Of a DNA stretch of 50,666 nt, positions 1 through 6,937 are shown one piece after another. Both the position numbers and the translations under genes were made by a program. Below the pieces are notes generated by a model, which did no database searches, had not been told where the DNA came from, and worked only from the letters and a program-made list of their open reading frames with translations. The stretch is from positions 1 through 50,666 of the forward strand of contig JAFXCP010000016.1 in assembly GCA_017521405.1 (NCBI GenBank). The letters are read 5' to 3'. This DNA comes from Akkermansia sp. (GTDB lineage: Bacteria; Verrucomicrobiota; Verrucomicrobiia; Verrucomicrobiales; Akkermansiaceae). Position 1 is the first letter of the stretch, and every line of letters begins with the position of its first letter.

Positions 1-69
1 ATCTGCATGGATAACGTATGGCTGCGGGCAGAGGGATATATCTCGTTTTATCAACTCCTCAAACGCTGA
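1..69 (+). CDS. Group II intron-encoded reverse transcriptase/maturase, C-terminal end (partial)
   Basis: Frame 1 reads 22 codons ending ...WLRAEGYISFYQLLKR and a TGA at 67-69. Intron-encoded proteins commonly end in this kind of short W-L-...-G-Y/F-x-S-x-x-x-L tail, and the stop lies 6 nt before intron RNA domain V, exactly where such an ORF ends in a group II intron. The reverse transcriptase and maturase domains lie off the left edge, so activity cannot be judged. Identification rests mainly on the RNA domains that follow. Confidence 0.7.
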   Translation: MCMDNVWLRAEGYISFYQLLKR

Positions 70-75
70 TTGGAA

Positions 76-141
76 ACCGCCGTATGCGGTAATTCGCACG
101 TACGGTGGTGTGAGAGGGGGACGAAAGTCCCCCTACTCGAT
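76..141 (+). mobile_element. Group II intron 3' end: domains V and VI
   Basis: Positions 76-109 form the 34-nt domain V hairpin: ACCGCCGTA pairs with TACGGTGGT around TGCG/CGCA. The core CCGTATGCG...CGCACGTACGG matches the family consensus, and the catalytic triad reads CGC instead of the commoner AGC. Domain VI follows at 112-138: GAG and AGGGGGAC pair with GTCCCCCT and CTC around a GAAA loop, leaving one bulged A at 135, the expected branch-point adenosine. The intron should end ...CGAT at 141, seven nt from that A, so the 3' exon begins at 142. The 5' end is outside the window. Confidence 0.88.
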
Positions 142-182
142 TGTGCCAAATCCCTGCTCGGGCGTGTTGTCGCATTTAATTT

Positions 183-211
183 TTGACTTTGCGGGGATGC
201 TTGGGTACAAT
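183..211 (+). promoter_or_regulatory. Promoter of trmB operon
   Basis: TTGACT (183-188), 17-nt spacer, TACAAT (206-211). The ATG of trmB is 14 nt downstream, giving an expected leader of about 7 nt. It lies in the 3' exon just after the group II intron, so the intron sits upstream of the promoter and does not interrupt the operon. Confidence 0.8.
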
Positions 212-225
212 GCAGGGCAGAGAAA

Positions 226-813
226 ATGAATACCGCCTTTGTTCCCAAGGATTATTTTGCTCGCCACACCGTGCCGGAAATCTTCGGCAGCGGGGAAAGC
301 TGCGAGGTGGATTTAGGCTGTGGGGATGGCGGCTTTTTGCTGGCCATGGCCGAGCATTACCCGGAAACTCGTTTTTTAGGCGTGGAGCGCCTGCTGGGGC
401 GCATACGCAAGGTATGTACGGAAAGCGCCCGCCGCGGGTTGCAGAATGTGCGCGGACTGCGGGCAGAGAGCCGTTATTTTCTGGAATGGATGATGGCTCC
501 CGGCAGCATCCGCCGCCTGCACTACCTTTTCCCGGACCCCTGGCCCAAGGAGAAACACCATAAAAACCGCCTTGTGCAGGATTCCTTCATCCCCGTGTTG
601 CACCGCGCCTTAGCCCCCGGCGGCGAGGTTCTCTTCAAAACAGACCACGAGGAGTACTTCCTGTGGGTTTGCGAGCGCATGGAGGCCTCCCCCCTTTTCC
701 GCCGGGAGGCGTGGAATGCCCCCTTCTACCCGAAAACAGACTTCCAAAAACAATGGGAAGCCATGGGCAAACCCATTTTCTCCGCTCGATTTGTCCGCAA
801 CGATGTCCTTTGA
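226..813 (+). CDS. trmB: tRNA (guanine-N7-)-methyltransferase TrmB
   Basis: Cytosolic SAM-dependent enzyme that makes m7G46 in the tRNA variable loop. The 195-residue protein has the SAM-binding motif EVDLGCGDGGF near residue 27 and the diagnostic TrmB motif FPDPWPKEKHHKNRL near residue 104, then TDHEEY near 140. Length is slightly short but normal for the family. First gene of a plus-strand run with tgt, so two tRNA modification genes lie together; its end overlaps tgt by 11 nt. The chosen ATG is the first after a strong promoter and has no Shine-Dalgarno sequence. Confidence 0.96.
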   Translation: MNTAFVPKDYFARHTVPEIFGSGESCEVDLGCGDGGFLLAMAEHYPETRFLGVERLLGRIRKVCTESARRGLQNVRGLRAESRYFLEWMMAPGSIRRLHYLFPDPWPKEKHHKNRLVQDSFIPVLHRALAPGGEVLFKTDHEEYFLWVCERMEASPLFRREAWNAPFYPKTDFQKQWEAMGKPIFSARFVRNDVL

Positions 814-1933
814 ACTCCACACCACCGACCCCTCCGGCGCTCGCCTTGGCACACTGCACCTCCCTCATGGGGATGTGCCCACCCCCATCTTCATGCCCGT
901 GGGCACACAAGGTACCGTCAAAACCCTGCACCCGGAGGATTTGGAAGCCCTCGATGCCCGGATTATTCTGGGTAACACCTACCACCTCTGTCTCCGCCCA
1001 GGGGACGAGGCTATTCGGAATCTGGGCGGCTTACACCGCTTTGCCGGGTGGAACCGTCCCATGCTCACGGATTCCGGCGGCTTTCAGGTATGGAGCCTGG
1101 CACGCCTCCGCAAAATTACCGAGGAAGGCGTGCGCTTTTGCAACCACATCGATGGCGCGTACATGATGCTCACCCCGGAGCGCAGTATGGAAATCCAAGC
1201 CAATTTGGGGAGCGATATTGCCATGCTTTTCGATGAGTGCCCCCCCTATCCCTGCGACCGTAAATACGCCGAAAAATCCTTGGGCTATACACTCCGCTGG
1301 GCCAAACGCTGCAAAAACTGGATAGAGGAACACCAACCCCGCAGCGGCAGTGGTCTTCAACAGCACTTCGGCATCGTACAAGGCTCCGTCTATGCGGACC
1401 TCCGCCGTGCCTGCGCCGAGGAATTGGCCGCCATGGATTTCGATGGTTATGCCATCGGCGGCGTTTCCGTAGGCGAACCGGAGGAGGAAATGCTACGCGC
1501 CATCGAGCATACAGCCCCCTACCTCCCTCAAAACAAAGCCCGCTATGCCATGGGCTTAGGTACACCCACCCAACTTTTGGAGATGATAGAGCGCGGCGTG
1601 GACATGTTCGATTGCGTGATGCCCACTCGCCTTGCCCGCCACGGAATCGCCATGACCCCCGATGGGCCCATTCACATTAAGAACAAGCGCTGGGAGAACG
1701 ATTCCCGACCGCTGGACCCGGATGGGCATCCGCACGTTACCCGCTTTTCGCGTGCCGCCGTACGCCATTTCTTCCGTGCCGGGGAAATGCTGGCGCTGCG
1801 TATCCTCTCCTTCCAGAACCTCCACTTCTACCTCCGGCTTATGGCGCAAGCGCGCAGTGCCATTGCCGCCGGACAGTTTGCTGCCTTCAAAAGCAGCTTC
1901 ATTGCGCGCTACCAAGCTAACGAGATACAATGA
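803..1933 (+). CDS. tgt: Queuine/preQ1 tRNA-ribosyltransferase Tgt, lacking the zinc site
   Basis: Exchanges guanine 34 of GUN-anticodon tRNAs for preQ1 in queuosine synthesis. It has the barrel motifs DSGGFQVWSL, FDECPPYPC, YAIGGVSVGE and FDCVMPTRLARHG; the nucleophile Asp is residue 270. The Val in GGVSVGE favours preQ1 over queuine. Unusually, the family zinc site (Cys-x-Cys-x2-Cys plus a His in the S-x-H-N-L motif) is gone: the Cys segment reads DGHPHVTR and the His is Gln (SFQNLHFY). Start chosen at 803 (MSFELH), an 11-nt overlap with trmB; an upstream ATG at 716 would overlap trmB by nearly 100 nt. Overlaps yajC by 4 nt. Confidence 0.95.
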   Translation: MSFELHTTDPSGARLGTLHLPHGDVPTPIFMPVGTQGTVKTLHPEDLEALDARIILGNTYHLCLRPGDEAIRNLGGLHRFAGWNRPMLTDSGGFQVWSLARLRKITEEGVRFCNHIDGAYMMLTPERSMEIQANLGSDIAMLFDECPPYPCDRKYAEKSLGYTLRWAKRCKNWIEEHQPRSGSGLQQHFGIVQGSVYADLRRACAEELAAMDFDGYAIGGVSVGEPEEEMLRAIEHTAPYLPQNKARYAMGLGTPTQLLEMIERGVDMFDCVMPTRLARHGIAMTPDGPIHIKNKRWENDSRPLDPDGHPHVTRFSRAAVRHFFRAGEMLALRILSFQNLHFYLRLMAQARSAIAAGQFAAFKSSFIARYQANEIQ

Positions 1934-2259
1934 TTAACACCCTCATCGCACAAGCTGCTCAGTCCGGGCAGGAAGGCAGCCCCTTCCAAATGCTCATCAC
2001 CTTCGCCCTCATCGGCATCATCTTCTACTTCCTGCTTATCCGCCCGCAGCGCAAACAGCAAAAGGAAATGCAGGAACGCCAGAATAACCTTAAACCCGGC
2101 GATAAAGTCATTTCTGCCGGTGGCATCTACGGCATTATTCGCGAAGTGCAGGATTCCACCGTCAAACTCGAAATCGCTCCGAACACCATCATCAAAATCG
2201 CTAAAACAAGCATCGTTTCCAACGTCTCCAAGGATGGCTCTGCCGAGGTGAAAAAGTAA
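1930..2259 (+). CDS. yajC: Sec translocase auxiliary subunit YajC
   Basis: Small inner-membrane partner of SecD/SecF in the Sec translocon. The 109-residue protein has one membrane helix at about residues 22-39, immediately followed by the family signature FLLIRPQRKQQKEMQ, then a small soluble domain with LKPGDKVISAGGIYG. It follows tgt with an ATGA stop/start overlap. The tgt-yajC order is widely conserved in bacteria and supports both calls. No Shine-Dalgarno motif; expression probably depends on coupling to tgt. Confidence 0.96.
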   Translation: MINTLIAQAAQSGQEGSPFQMLITFALIGIIFYFLLIRPQRKQQKEMQERQNNLKPGDKVISAGGIYGIIREVQDSTVKLEIAPNTIIKIAKTSIVSNVSKDGSAEVKK

Positions 2260-2263
2260 ACGG

Positions 2264-3145
2264 ATGCAGCCTTTTTATACATATCCCGAGCTGGGTGGAT
2301 TGCCTGTCGATGCTCGCTTAGGCGTCATAGGCAATCCGATAGCTCACTCCAAATCCCCGCAAATGCAGCAACCCGCACTGGATGCTGCCGGGGCAGGGCT
2401 GCGCTATGTGCGCCTGCTGGCGGGTTTGGAGGAAGGGGACTTCGAAACTCTGCTCGCCGCGCTGGCGGAACGCACCTTTGTGGGGGTGAATGTAACAGTC
2501 CCCTTCAAAAAGAAAGCATGCGCGGCCGCTTGCCGGCGGGATGCCCTCTCCCGCCTCTGCGGAGCTGCAAATACCCTCCGCCTCACCCCGGAGGGCTGGG
2601 AGGCATTTAATACCGATGGCCCCGGCTTTTCCCGCGCCATTGAGGAACTGGGCGGGCGCCCCCTGTCCTCCCTGCGCATCGTTTTGCTGGGGGCATGTGG
2701 AGGTGCCGGCAGTGCCTTGGCATGCCAGTGCGCCCTTTCCGGCTGTGCCTCCCTCGCTCTGGTTAATCGCCCCCGCCCGCAGTTGCAGGAACTGGCGGAT
2801 ACCCTTGCCACCTGCTTCCCGGCGGAGAATCTCTCCTGCTGCCACTTCGATTCTCCCGCCCTTCGGGAGACCGTGCAGCAGGCCGACCTCGTGGTCAATG
2901 CCACCAGCCTCGGGCTGCACCCGGGGGATGCTCTTCCCTTGCCCCCGGAATACCTGCGCCCAGGGCAAATGGTGTACGATATCGTGACGCATGATACCCC
3001 ACTGGCCGCTGCTGCGGCAGAGCGTGGGTGCATTGCCTCCACCGGCATTCGCATGCTCCTTTGGCAGGGTGCCTTTGCCTTCCGCCATTGGTTGGGGTAT
3101 ATGCCGGATATAGCCGCCATGGAGCATGGTCTTGCCCATGCTTAA
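2264..3145 (+). CDS. aroE: Shikimate dehydrogenase (NADP+)
   Basis: Reduces 3-dehydroshikimate to shikimate in aromatic amino acid synthesis. In 293 residues it shows the N-terminal substrate motif GNPIAHSKSPQMQQ, NVTVPFKKKA with the catalytic Lys, NTDGPGF with the catalytic Asp, the nucleotide-binding loop LGACGGAGSA near residue 143, and the C-terminal segment MLLWQGAFAFRHWLG. It begins 4 nt after yajC with no Shine-Dalgarno motif and is the last gene of the trmB-tgt-yajC-aroE run. A strong hairpin terminator follows. Confidence 0.95.
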   Translation: MQPFYTYPELGGLPVDARLGVIGNPIAHSKSPQMQQPALDAAGAGLRYVRLLAGLEEGDFETLLAALAERTFVGVNVTVPFKKKACAAACRRDALSRLCGAANTLRLTPEGWEAFNTDGPGFSRAIEELGGRPLSSLRIVLLGACGGAGSALACQCALSGCASLALVNRPRPQLQELADTLATCFPAENLSCCHFDSPALRETVQQADLVVNATSLGLHPGDALPLPPEYLRPGQMVYDIVTHDTPLAAAAAERGCIASTGIRMLLWQGAFAFRHWLGYMPDIAAMEHGLAHA

Positions 3146-3173
3146 TTTCCCTCGATTTGCCCCCTCTCGTAAA

Positions 3174-3203
3174 AACGCCGTCCTGCATGAGCAGGGCGGC
3201 GTT
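3174..3203. terminator. Bidirectional terminator between aroE and thiD
   Basis: A 13-bp stem, AACGCCGTCCTGC with GCAGGGCGGCGTT (one G-U pair), closes an ATGA loop. It carries A residues on one side and T residues on the other, and sits between convergent aroE (+) and thiD (-). Confidence 0.85.
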
Positions 3204-3245
3204 TCAGTGTTTCATAGATACGACAATGAGAGAAAAAAAGTGGAT

Positions 3246-4043
3246 TTAGCAGGATGCCGGGGCGTGATGGTTCACGGCATCGAGCATGCCGAGGCGGTAG
3301 GAGGCGGCAATGGCGCGGGTGATGTACTCCAGCCCTTGGGCGGTGGCTTCTGCCAAGGGGAGCCCGGCGGCGAGCCCGGCGGCAATGGCACTGGAGAGGG
3401 TGCAGCCGGTGCCGTGGGTGGAGACTCCCTCTGTACGGGGGTGGCTCCAGCGGAGGGTGGGCAGCCCCGGGCGCACGAGGATATCCGTACAGGTGTGTCC
3501 GCTCACATGCCCTCCCTTGGCGAGGATGGCACAATGGTAGCGCTCTGCAAGGGCAGTGGCGGCTTGTTCCAGCTCCTCAGTGCTCCGGATGGGGGCGCAG
3601 CCCAGCAGTTTGGCCAGTTCATCGCCATTGGGGGTGAGGAGGGTGGTGCGGGGGATGAGAAGTTCTTCGTATACGGCAATGGCCTCTTGGAGGATGAGGG
3701 CTTCCCCGGCGGTGGCAATCATGACGGGGTCGACCACGAGGGGACCTCGGAAATGCTCCAGTTCTGCGGCTACGGCGCGCACGATGTCCGGGGAGTAGAG
3801 CATACCGGTTTTAATGGCCTGCACGGGGAAATGCCTCAGGCAAATGCGTACTTGTTCTGCCACGAAGGCGGGTTCCATGGGCACAATGCCTTCCACCAGT
3901 CCGGGTACTTCGCTCACCACGCAGGTAACGGCGGTGAGGGGGTAGCAGCCCAAGGCAAAGCCGGCTTTGAGGTCCGCTTGCAGCCCTGCTCCGGCGGAAC
4001 AGTCGGAGCCGGCAATGCTGAGGTATACGGGAGCCGTGGGCAT
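3246..4043 (-). CDS. thiD: Hydroxymethylpyrimidine/phosphomethylpyrimidine kinase
   Basis: Phosphorylates HMP and then HMP-P to HMP-PP in thiamine synthesis. The 265-residue ribokinase-fold protein opens with SIAGSDCSAGAGLQADLK, the ThiD substrate motif, has VDPVMIATAGEALI in the middle, and ends with the ATP/anion-hole motif GTGCTLSSAIAAGLA. It is the last gene of a minus-strand operon, 5 nt after gatA. No TPP riboswitch precedes it and no other thi gene is in the window, so a salvage role is possible. Confidence 0.94.
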   Translation of the reverse strand: MPTAPVYLSIAGSDCSAGAGLQADLKAGFALGCYPLTAVTCVVSEVPGLVEGIVPMEPAFVAEQVRICLRHFPVQAIKTGMLYSPDIVRAVAAELEHFRGPLVVDPVMIATAGEALILQEAIAVYEELLIPRTTLLTPNGDELAKLLGCAPIRSTEELEQAATALAERYHCAILAKGGHVSGHTCTDILVRPGLPTLRWSHPRTEGVSTHGTGCTLSSAIAAGLAAGLPLAEATAQGLEYITRAIAASYRLGMLDAVNHHAPASC

Positions 4044-4048
4044 GTGTT

Positions 4049-5458
4049 TCAGCGTGCGAGTGCCTGTTCCAGTGCGTATGCGGCGCGCAGAAGGCGTGTT
4101 TCCGCAAAGTGGGGGGCAAGGAGTTGGATGCCGGTGGGCAGGCTGCCGGGCTGGGGGCAGGGGATGGAGATGCCGGGTAGACCGGCCAGATTTGCCGGGA
4201 TGGTGTAAATATCGGAAAGATAGGTTTGCAGGGGGCTTAGGCTGGTATCCTTCAGGCGCGGGGCGGGTGTGGGGGCCACGGGACCAAGGATGAGATCCGC
4301 CTGCCCGAAAGCAGCGGTGAAGTCCCCGGCTACGAGGGAACGCACTTTCTGAGCTTTGGCGTAGTAGGCATCGTAGAAGCCGCTGGAGAGTACATAGGTG
4401 CCCAGAATGATGCGGCGTTTGACCTCCGGACCAAAGCCGGTTTCGCGGGTACGGCTGTAGAGGTCGTCCAGGCCGGCGGTGTTATCGGCTCGGAAACCGT
4501 AGCGAATTCCATCGAAGCGGGAGAGGTTGGAGGAGGCTTCTGCACAAGCGATAATGTAGTAGGCTGCCACGACGGCCTCTGCATGGGGGAGGGAAATTTC
4601 GGTAATTTCTGCGCCGAGGTCGGTAAGGGTGCGGATGCTTTGTTCCAGTGCGGCAGATACAGCAGCATCGTTACCGGAGGAGAGGTATTCTTTGGGCAGC
4701 CCGATGCGGAGCCCCTTAATGTCCTGCCCAAGCTCTGCGGCAAAGTTTTCCGTGCTTATGGCGGAGGAGGTGGAATCCTTGGCATCGTGCCCGCAGATGG
4801 CGTTCAACACGGTGGCGGCGTCCTCTACGTTTTGGGTGATGGGTCCGATTTGGTCCAGAGAGGAGGCAAAGGCCACCAGACCGTAGCGGGAAACGCGCCC
4901 ATAGGTGGGTTTGAGCCCCACAACGCCGCAGTGAGAGGCAGGCTGGCGGATGGAGCCGCCTGTATCCGAGCCAAGGGCGGCAATGGCCATGCCGCCTGCC
5001 ACAGCTGCGGCAGAACCGCTGGAGGAGCCGCCGGGTACATGCCCGGGGGCTGCGGGGTTATCCGTGGCGCCGAAGGCGGAGTTTTCGCCGTAGGAACCCA
5101 TGGCGAATTCGTCCATATTGGTGCGACCGAAGGGAATGGCACCGGCGGCGCGCAGCTTTTCCACGGCGGTGGCATTGTAGGGGGAAACAAAGTTCTCCAG
5201 CATGCGGGAGGCGCAGCGGGTGGGTTCTCCGGCAAGGCAAATATTGTCCTTAATGGCCACGGGAATGCCGCCGAGAGGGAGGCTCAAATCCGCTTTGGCG
5301 GCTTCTGCTAAAGCCGCTTCCTTGTTCCAGGAGAGGTAGGCGTTAGTGGCGGGGTTGCGGGTTTCGATGCTGCGGGCTATTTCCTCCACGAGTTCGGTGG
5401 GGGAGATGCTGCCGTTTTGCAGTTGCTTGCGCCAGTGGGAGATGGTGCCGGAGAGCAT
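4049..5458 (-). CDS. gatA: Glutamyl-tRNA(Gln)/aspartyl-tRNA(Asn) amidotransferase subunit A
   Basis: Amidase subunit of GatCAB. It releases ammonia from glutamine to convert misacylated Glu-tRNA(Gln) (or Asp-tRNA(Asn)). The 469-residue protein shows the amidase-signature Ser-Ser-Lys triad: Lys in IPVAIKDN, the Ser-rich GGSSSGSAAAVAGG, and the nucleophile in GSDTGGSIRQPAS. Start set at MLSGTISHWRKQLQNG (5458); upstream in-frame ATGs would add a Pro-rich, non-family leader overlapping gatC. It follows gatC by 34 nt. gatB is not in this window. Confidence 0.96.
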   Translation of the reverse strand: MLSGTISHWRKQLQNGSISPTELVEEIARSIETRNPATNAYLSWNKEAALAEAAKADLSLPLGGIPVAIKDNICLAGEPTRCASRMLENFVSPYNATAVEKLRAAGAIPFGRTNMDEFAMGSYGENSAFGATDNPAAPGHVPGGSSSGSAAAVAGGMAIAALGSDTGGSIRQPASHCGVVGLKPTYGRVSRYGLVAFASSLDQIGPITQNVEDAATVLNAICGHDAKDSTSSAISTENFAAELGQDIKGLRIGLPKEYLSSGNDAAVSAALEQSIRTLTDLGAEITEISLPHAEAVVAAYYIIACAEASSNLSRFDGIRYGFRADNTAGLDDLYSRTRETGFGPEVKRRIILGTYVLSSGFYDAYYAKAQKVRSLVAGDFTAAFGQADLILGPVAPTPAPRLKDTSLSPLQTYLSDIYTIPANLAGLPGISIPCPQPGSLPTGIQLLAPHFAETRLLRAAYALEQALAR

Positions 5459-5492
5459 GGAAGGAAGAAGGGGGGGATGGGGAGTGAGTATA

Positions 5493-5792
5493 TCAGTGGG
5501 CGGATTCAACAACCTTGGGAACGCGGAATTGCCCATCGCCTTGGGCGGGGGCATTGGTCAGAGCCGCTTCGTTGCTCAGGCTGGTGCCGGGTGTGTCCTC
5601 CCGCAGGGCATCGAATGCGGGCAGGGGGTGGTACATGGGTTCTGTGTGGGTGGTGTCCCATTGTTCCAGCTGGGCTACATAGGCCAGCACTTGGTTCAAA
5701 TCCCGGGAGAAACGCTCGGTTTCTTCCGGTGTAAGTTCCAATTTAGCCAGACGCGCAATGTACGCTACATCAATTTGCGGAGGGGTATCCAT
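5493..5792 (-). CDS. gatC: Glu-tRNA(Gln) amidotransferase subunit C
   Basis: Small scaffold subunit of GatCAB that clamps GatA to GatB. The 99-residue protein has the typical N-terminus DVAYIARLAKLELTPEE, a helical middle (FSRDLNQVLAYVAQLEQ) and a C-terminal tail with FRVPKVVES. Start chosen at MDTPPQIDV; an ATG ten codons upstream would overlap nothing but adds residues atypical of GatC. It sits directly upstream of gatA. Confidence 0.94.
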   Translation of the reverse strand: MDTPPQIDVAYIARLAKLELTPEETERFSRDLNQVLAYVAQLEQWDTTHTEPMYHPLPAFDALREDTPGTSLSNEAALTNAPAQGDGQFRVPKVVESAH

Positions 5793-5808
5793 GGCAGTGG
5801 AAAGGGGG

Positions 5809-6108
5809 TTAGGCTTGGGCAAGCAGGTAGAGGGTGATGCTGTACAGCCCCCAGATGGAGGCTACCAAAAAGGCAAGGAGGATGAGGTTTTCCAGCAGGA
5901 GGTTCCGGTGCCGGGCAGAGCCGATGGTGGAGACGTGTACGCGGTTGCGGTGCAGGCGCCGCTGCTCCACTACGTCCTCCTGCGGTCCGAGGGTGTTGGA
6001 GGCGGTATACCGGGAGCCGTAGCCGCTGCTGCGCCATGCGCTGCGCTCTTGCAGTGCCTGCCGGCGTTCCATGGCGCGTAGTTGGTCGATGGAGCTTCGG
6101 GGGGACAT
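5809..6108 (-). CDS. Small single-pass membrane protein, function unknown
   Basis: 99 residues. The N-terminal two thirds is charged and Arg-rich (RAMERRQALQERSAWR, EDVVEQRRLHRNR), followed by one hydrophobic helix at about residues 71-95 (LLLENLILLAFLVASIWGLY), so it is a tail-anchored type protein with the soluble part probably cytoplasmic. It lies 11 nt after the coiled-coil gene and 16 nt before gatC in the same operon. I recognise no family. The tight spacing to a second tail-anchored protein suggests the two act together. Confidence 0.75.
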   Translation of the reverse strand: MSPRSSIDQLRAMERRQALQERSAWRSSGYGSRYTASNTLGPQEDVVEQRRLHRNRVHVSTIGSARHRNLLLENLILLAFLVASIWGLYSITLYLLAQA

Positions 6109-6119
6109 GGGGGAGTTTG

Positions 6120-6743
6120 TCAGAATAGGTTAGTGGCCAGTAGGTAGAGTAGCCAAGTAGCAAGCAGGAGAAGGAATAAGGGCAGGTGGAAGAAGAAGCC
6201 GCGGCTTAGCTCGCCCCGCAGGGCTCGCCAATCAGTACGCGGTTTTTCTTCCACGCCGGGTTTGTTCAGGAAAACATCGGTATGCTGGTAGCGGCGCCCG
6301 CCCACAAAGGCTTCGTTAAAATCGTTCTCTGCACGTTCCAGCTTGGGCAGCGCCTCGCGCAGGCGTTCTTTGAATCCCTCCGTACTCCAGGTTTGCGGCT
6401 GCATGGAGGAGAGAATTTGCAGGTGGCGCTTGAGGCATTCGTTCACTTGTTCCACTTCCCGCTGCTCGCGGTCCATGGATTCCAGTTCTTTCTCGAAACG
6501 GCGCACAGCATTGTACAGTTTCATGCCGATTTCGTTCAGGCTCTCGTTGAAGAGGGTTTTCTGTTCGTTGCTCTCTTCCAGTTCCCGCCGCTGTGTTTCC
6601 CACTGTACGCGCTGGGCTTCGTAAAATTCGGCTTGCTGCCGGGCTTCTTCCATTTGCTGTTGCACCCGTTCCGGGGTGTGCATTTCCCCATCGGCTATGC
6701 GCGGGTTCAGCTCCATCTGGCGGTAGTGCGGGTCGGCCTTCAT
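6120..6743 (-). CDS. Coiled-coil protein with C-terminal membrane anchor, function unknown
   Basis: 207 residues. Residues about 25-125 are strongly helical and charged with heptad-like spacing (RVQQQMEEARQQAEFYEAQ, RRFEKELESMDREQREVE), predicting a long coiled coil. The C-terminus is one hydrophobic helix (FHLPLFLLLLATWLLYLLA, about 184-204). No signal peptide, so it is probably tail-anchored in the inner membrane facing the cytoplasm. First gene of the operon leading to gatC, gatA and thiD. Family not recognised. Confidence 0.78.
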   Translation of the reverse strand: MKADPHYRQMELNPRIADGEMHTPERVQQQMEEARQQAEFYEAQRVQWETQRRELEESNEQKTLFNESLNEIGMKLYNAVRRFEKELESMDREQREVEQVNECLKRHLQILSSMQPQTWSTEGFKERLREALPKLERAENDFNEAFVGGRRYQHTDVFLNKPGVEEKPRTDWRALRGELSRGFFFHLPLFLLLLATWLLYLLATNLF

Positions 6744-6776
6744 GCGAGTGCTTCGGATTTACCTAGTGTTTCGGAA

Positions 6777-6805
6777 AAGTTAATCATTTTGCGCGGCTTT
6801 GTCAA
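6777..6805 (-). promoter_or_regulatory. Possible promoter of the coiled-coil/gatCA/thiD operon
   Basis: On the minus strand TTGACA (6800-6805), 17-nt spacer, then a weak -10 TAACTT (6777-6782). The ATG at 6743 would have a leader of roughly 27 nt, longer than most promoters in this window. Confidence 0.45.
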
Positions 6806-6901
6806 GTTAATATCTAAGTTTTCTTAAAAATGCTGCGGGGGATAAGAAGGTGCAGGATGTGCTGAGGCTTATGAACAAAGCAAGGACGGATTGAAAAGTT
6901 T

Positions 6902-6930
6902 TTGCCCGGGGGGTGGAAAAATGTTATCAT
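6902..6930 (+). promoter_or_regulatory. Promoter of the secreted metallopeptidase, leaderless
   Basis: TTGCCC (6902-6907), 17-nt spacer, TATCAT (6925-6930). The ATG follows after only 7 nt, so transcription should start at or within a base of the start codon. Confidence 0.6.
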
Positions 6931-6937
6931 ATGCGGC

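Noticed and set aside
4040-4050. TPP riboswitch for thiD
   Set aside because: thiD starts 5 nt after gatA inside an operon, leaving no room, and no CTGAGA or ACCTGA motifs are nearby.
3126-4208. Long plus-strand frame of 360 codons over thiD
   Set aside because: Gly-rich low-quality translation antisense to a clear ThiD; a GC-rich shadow frame.
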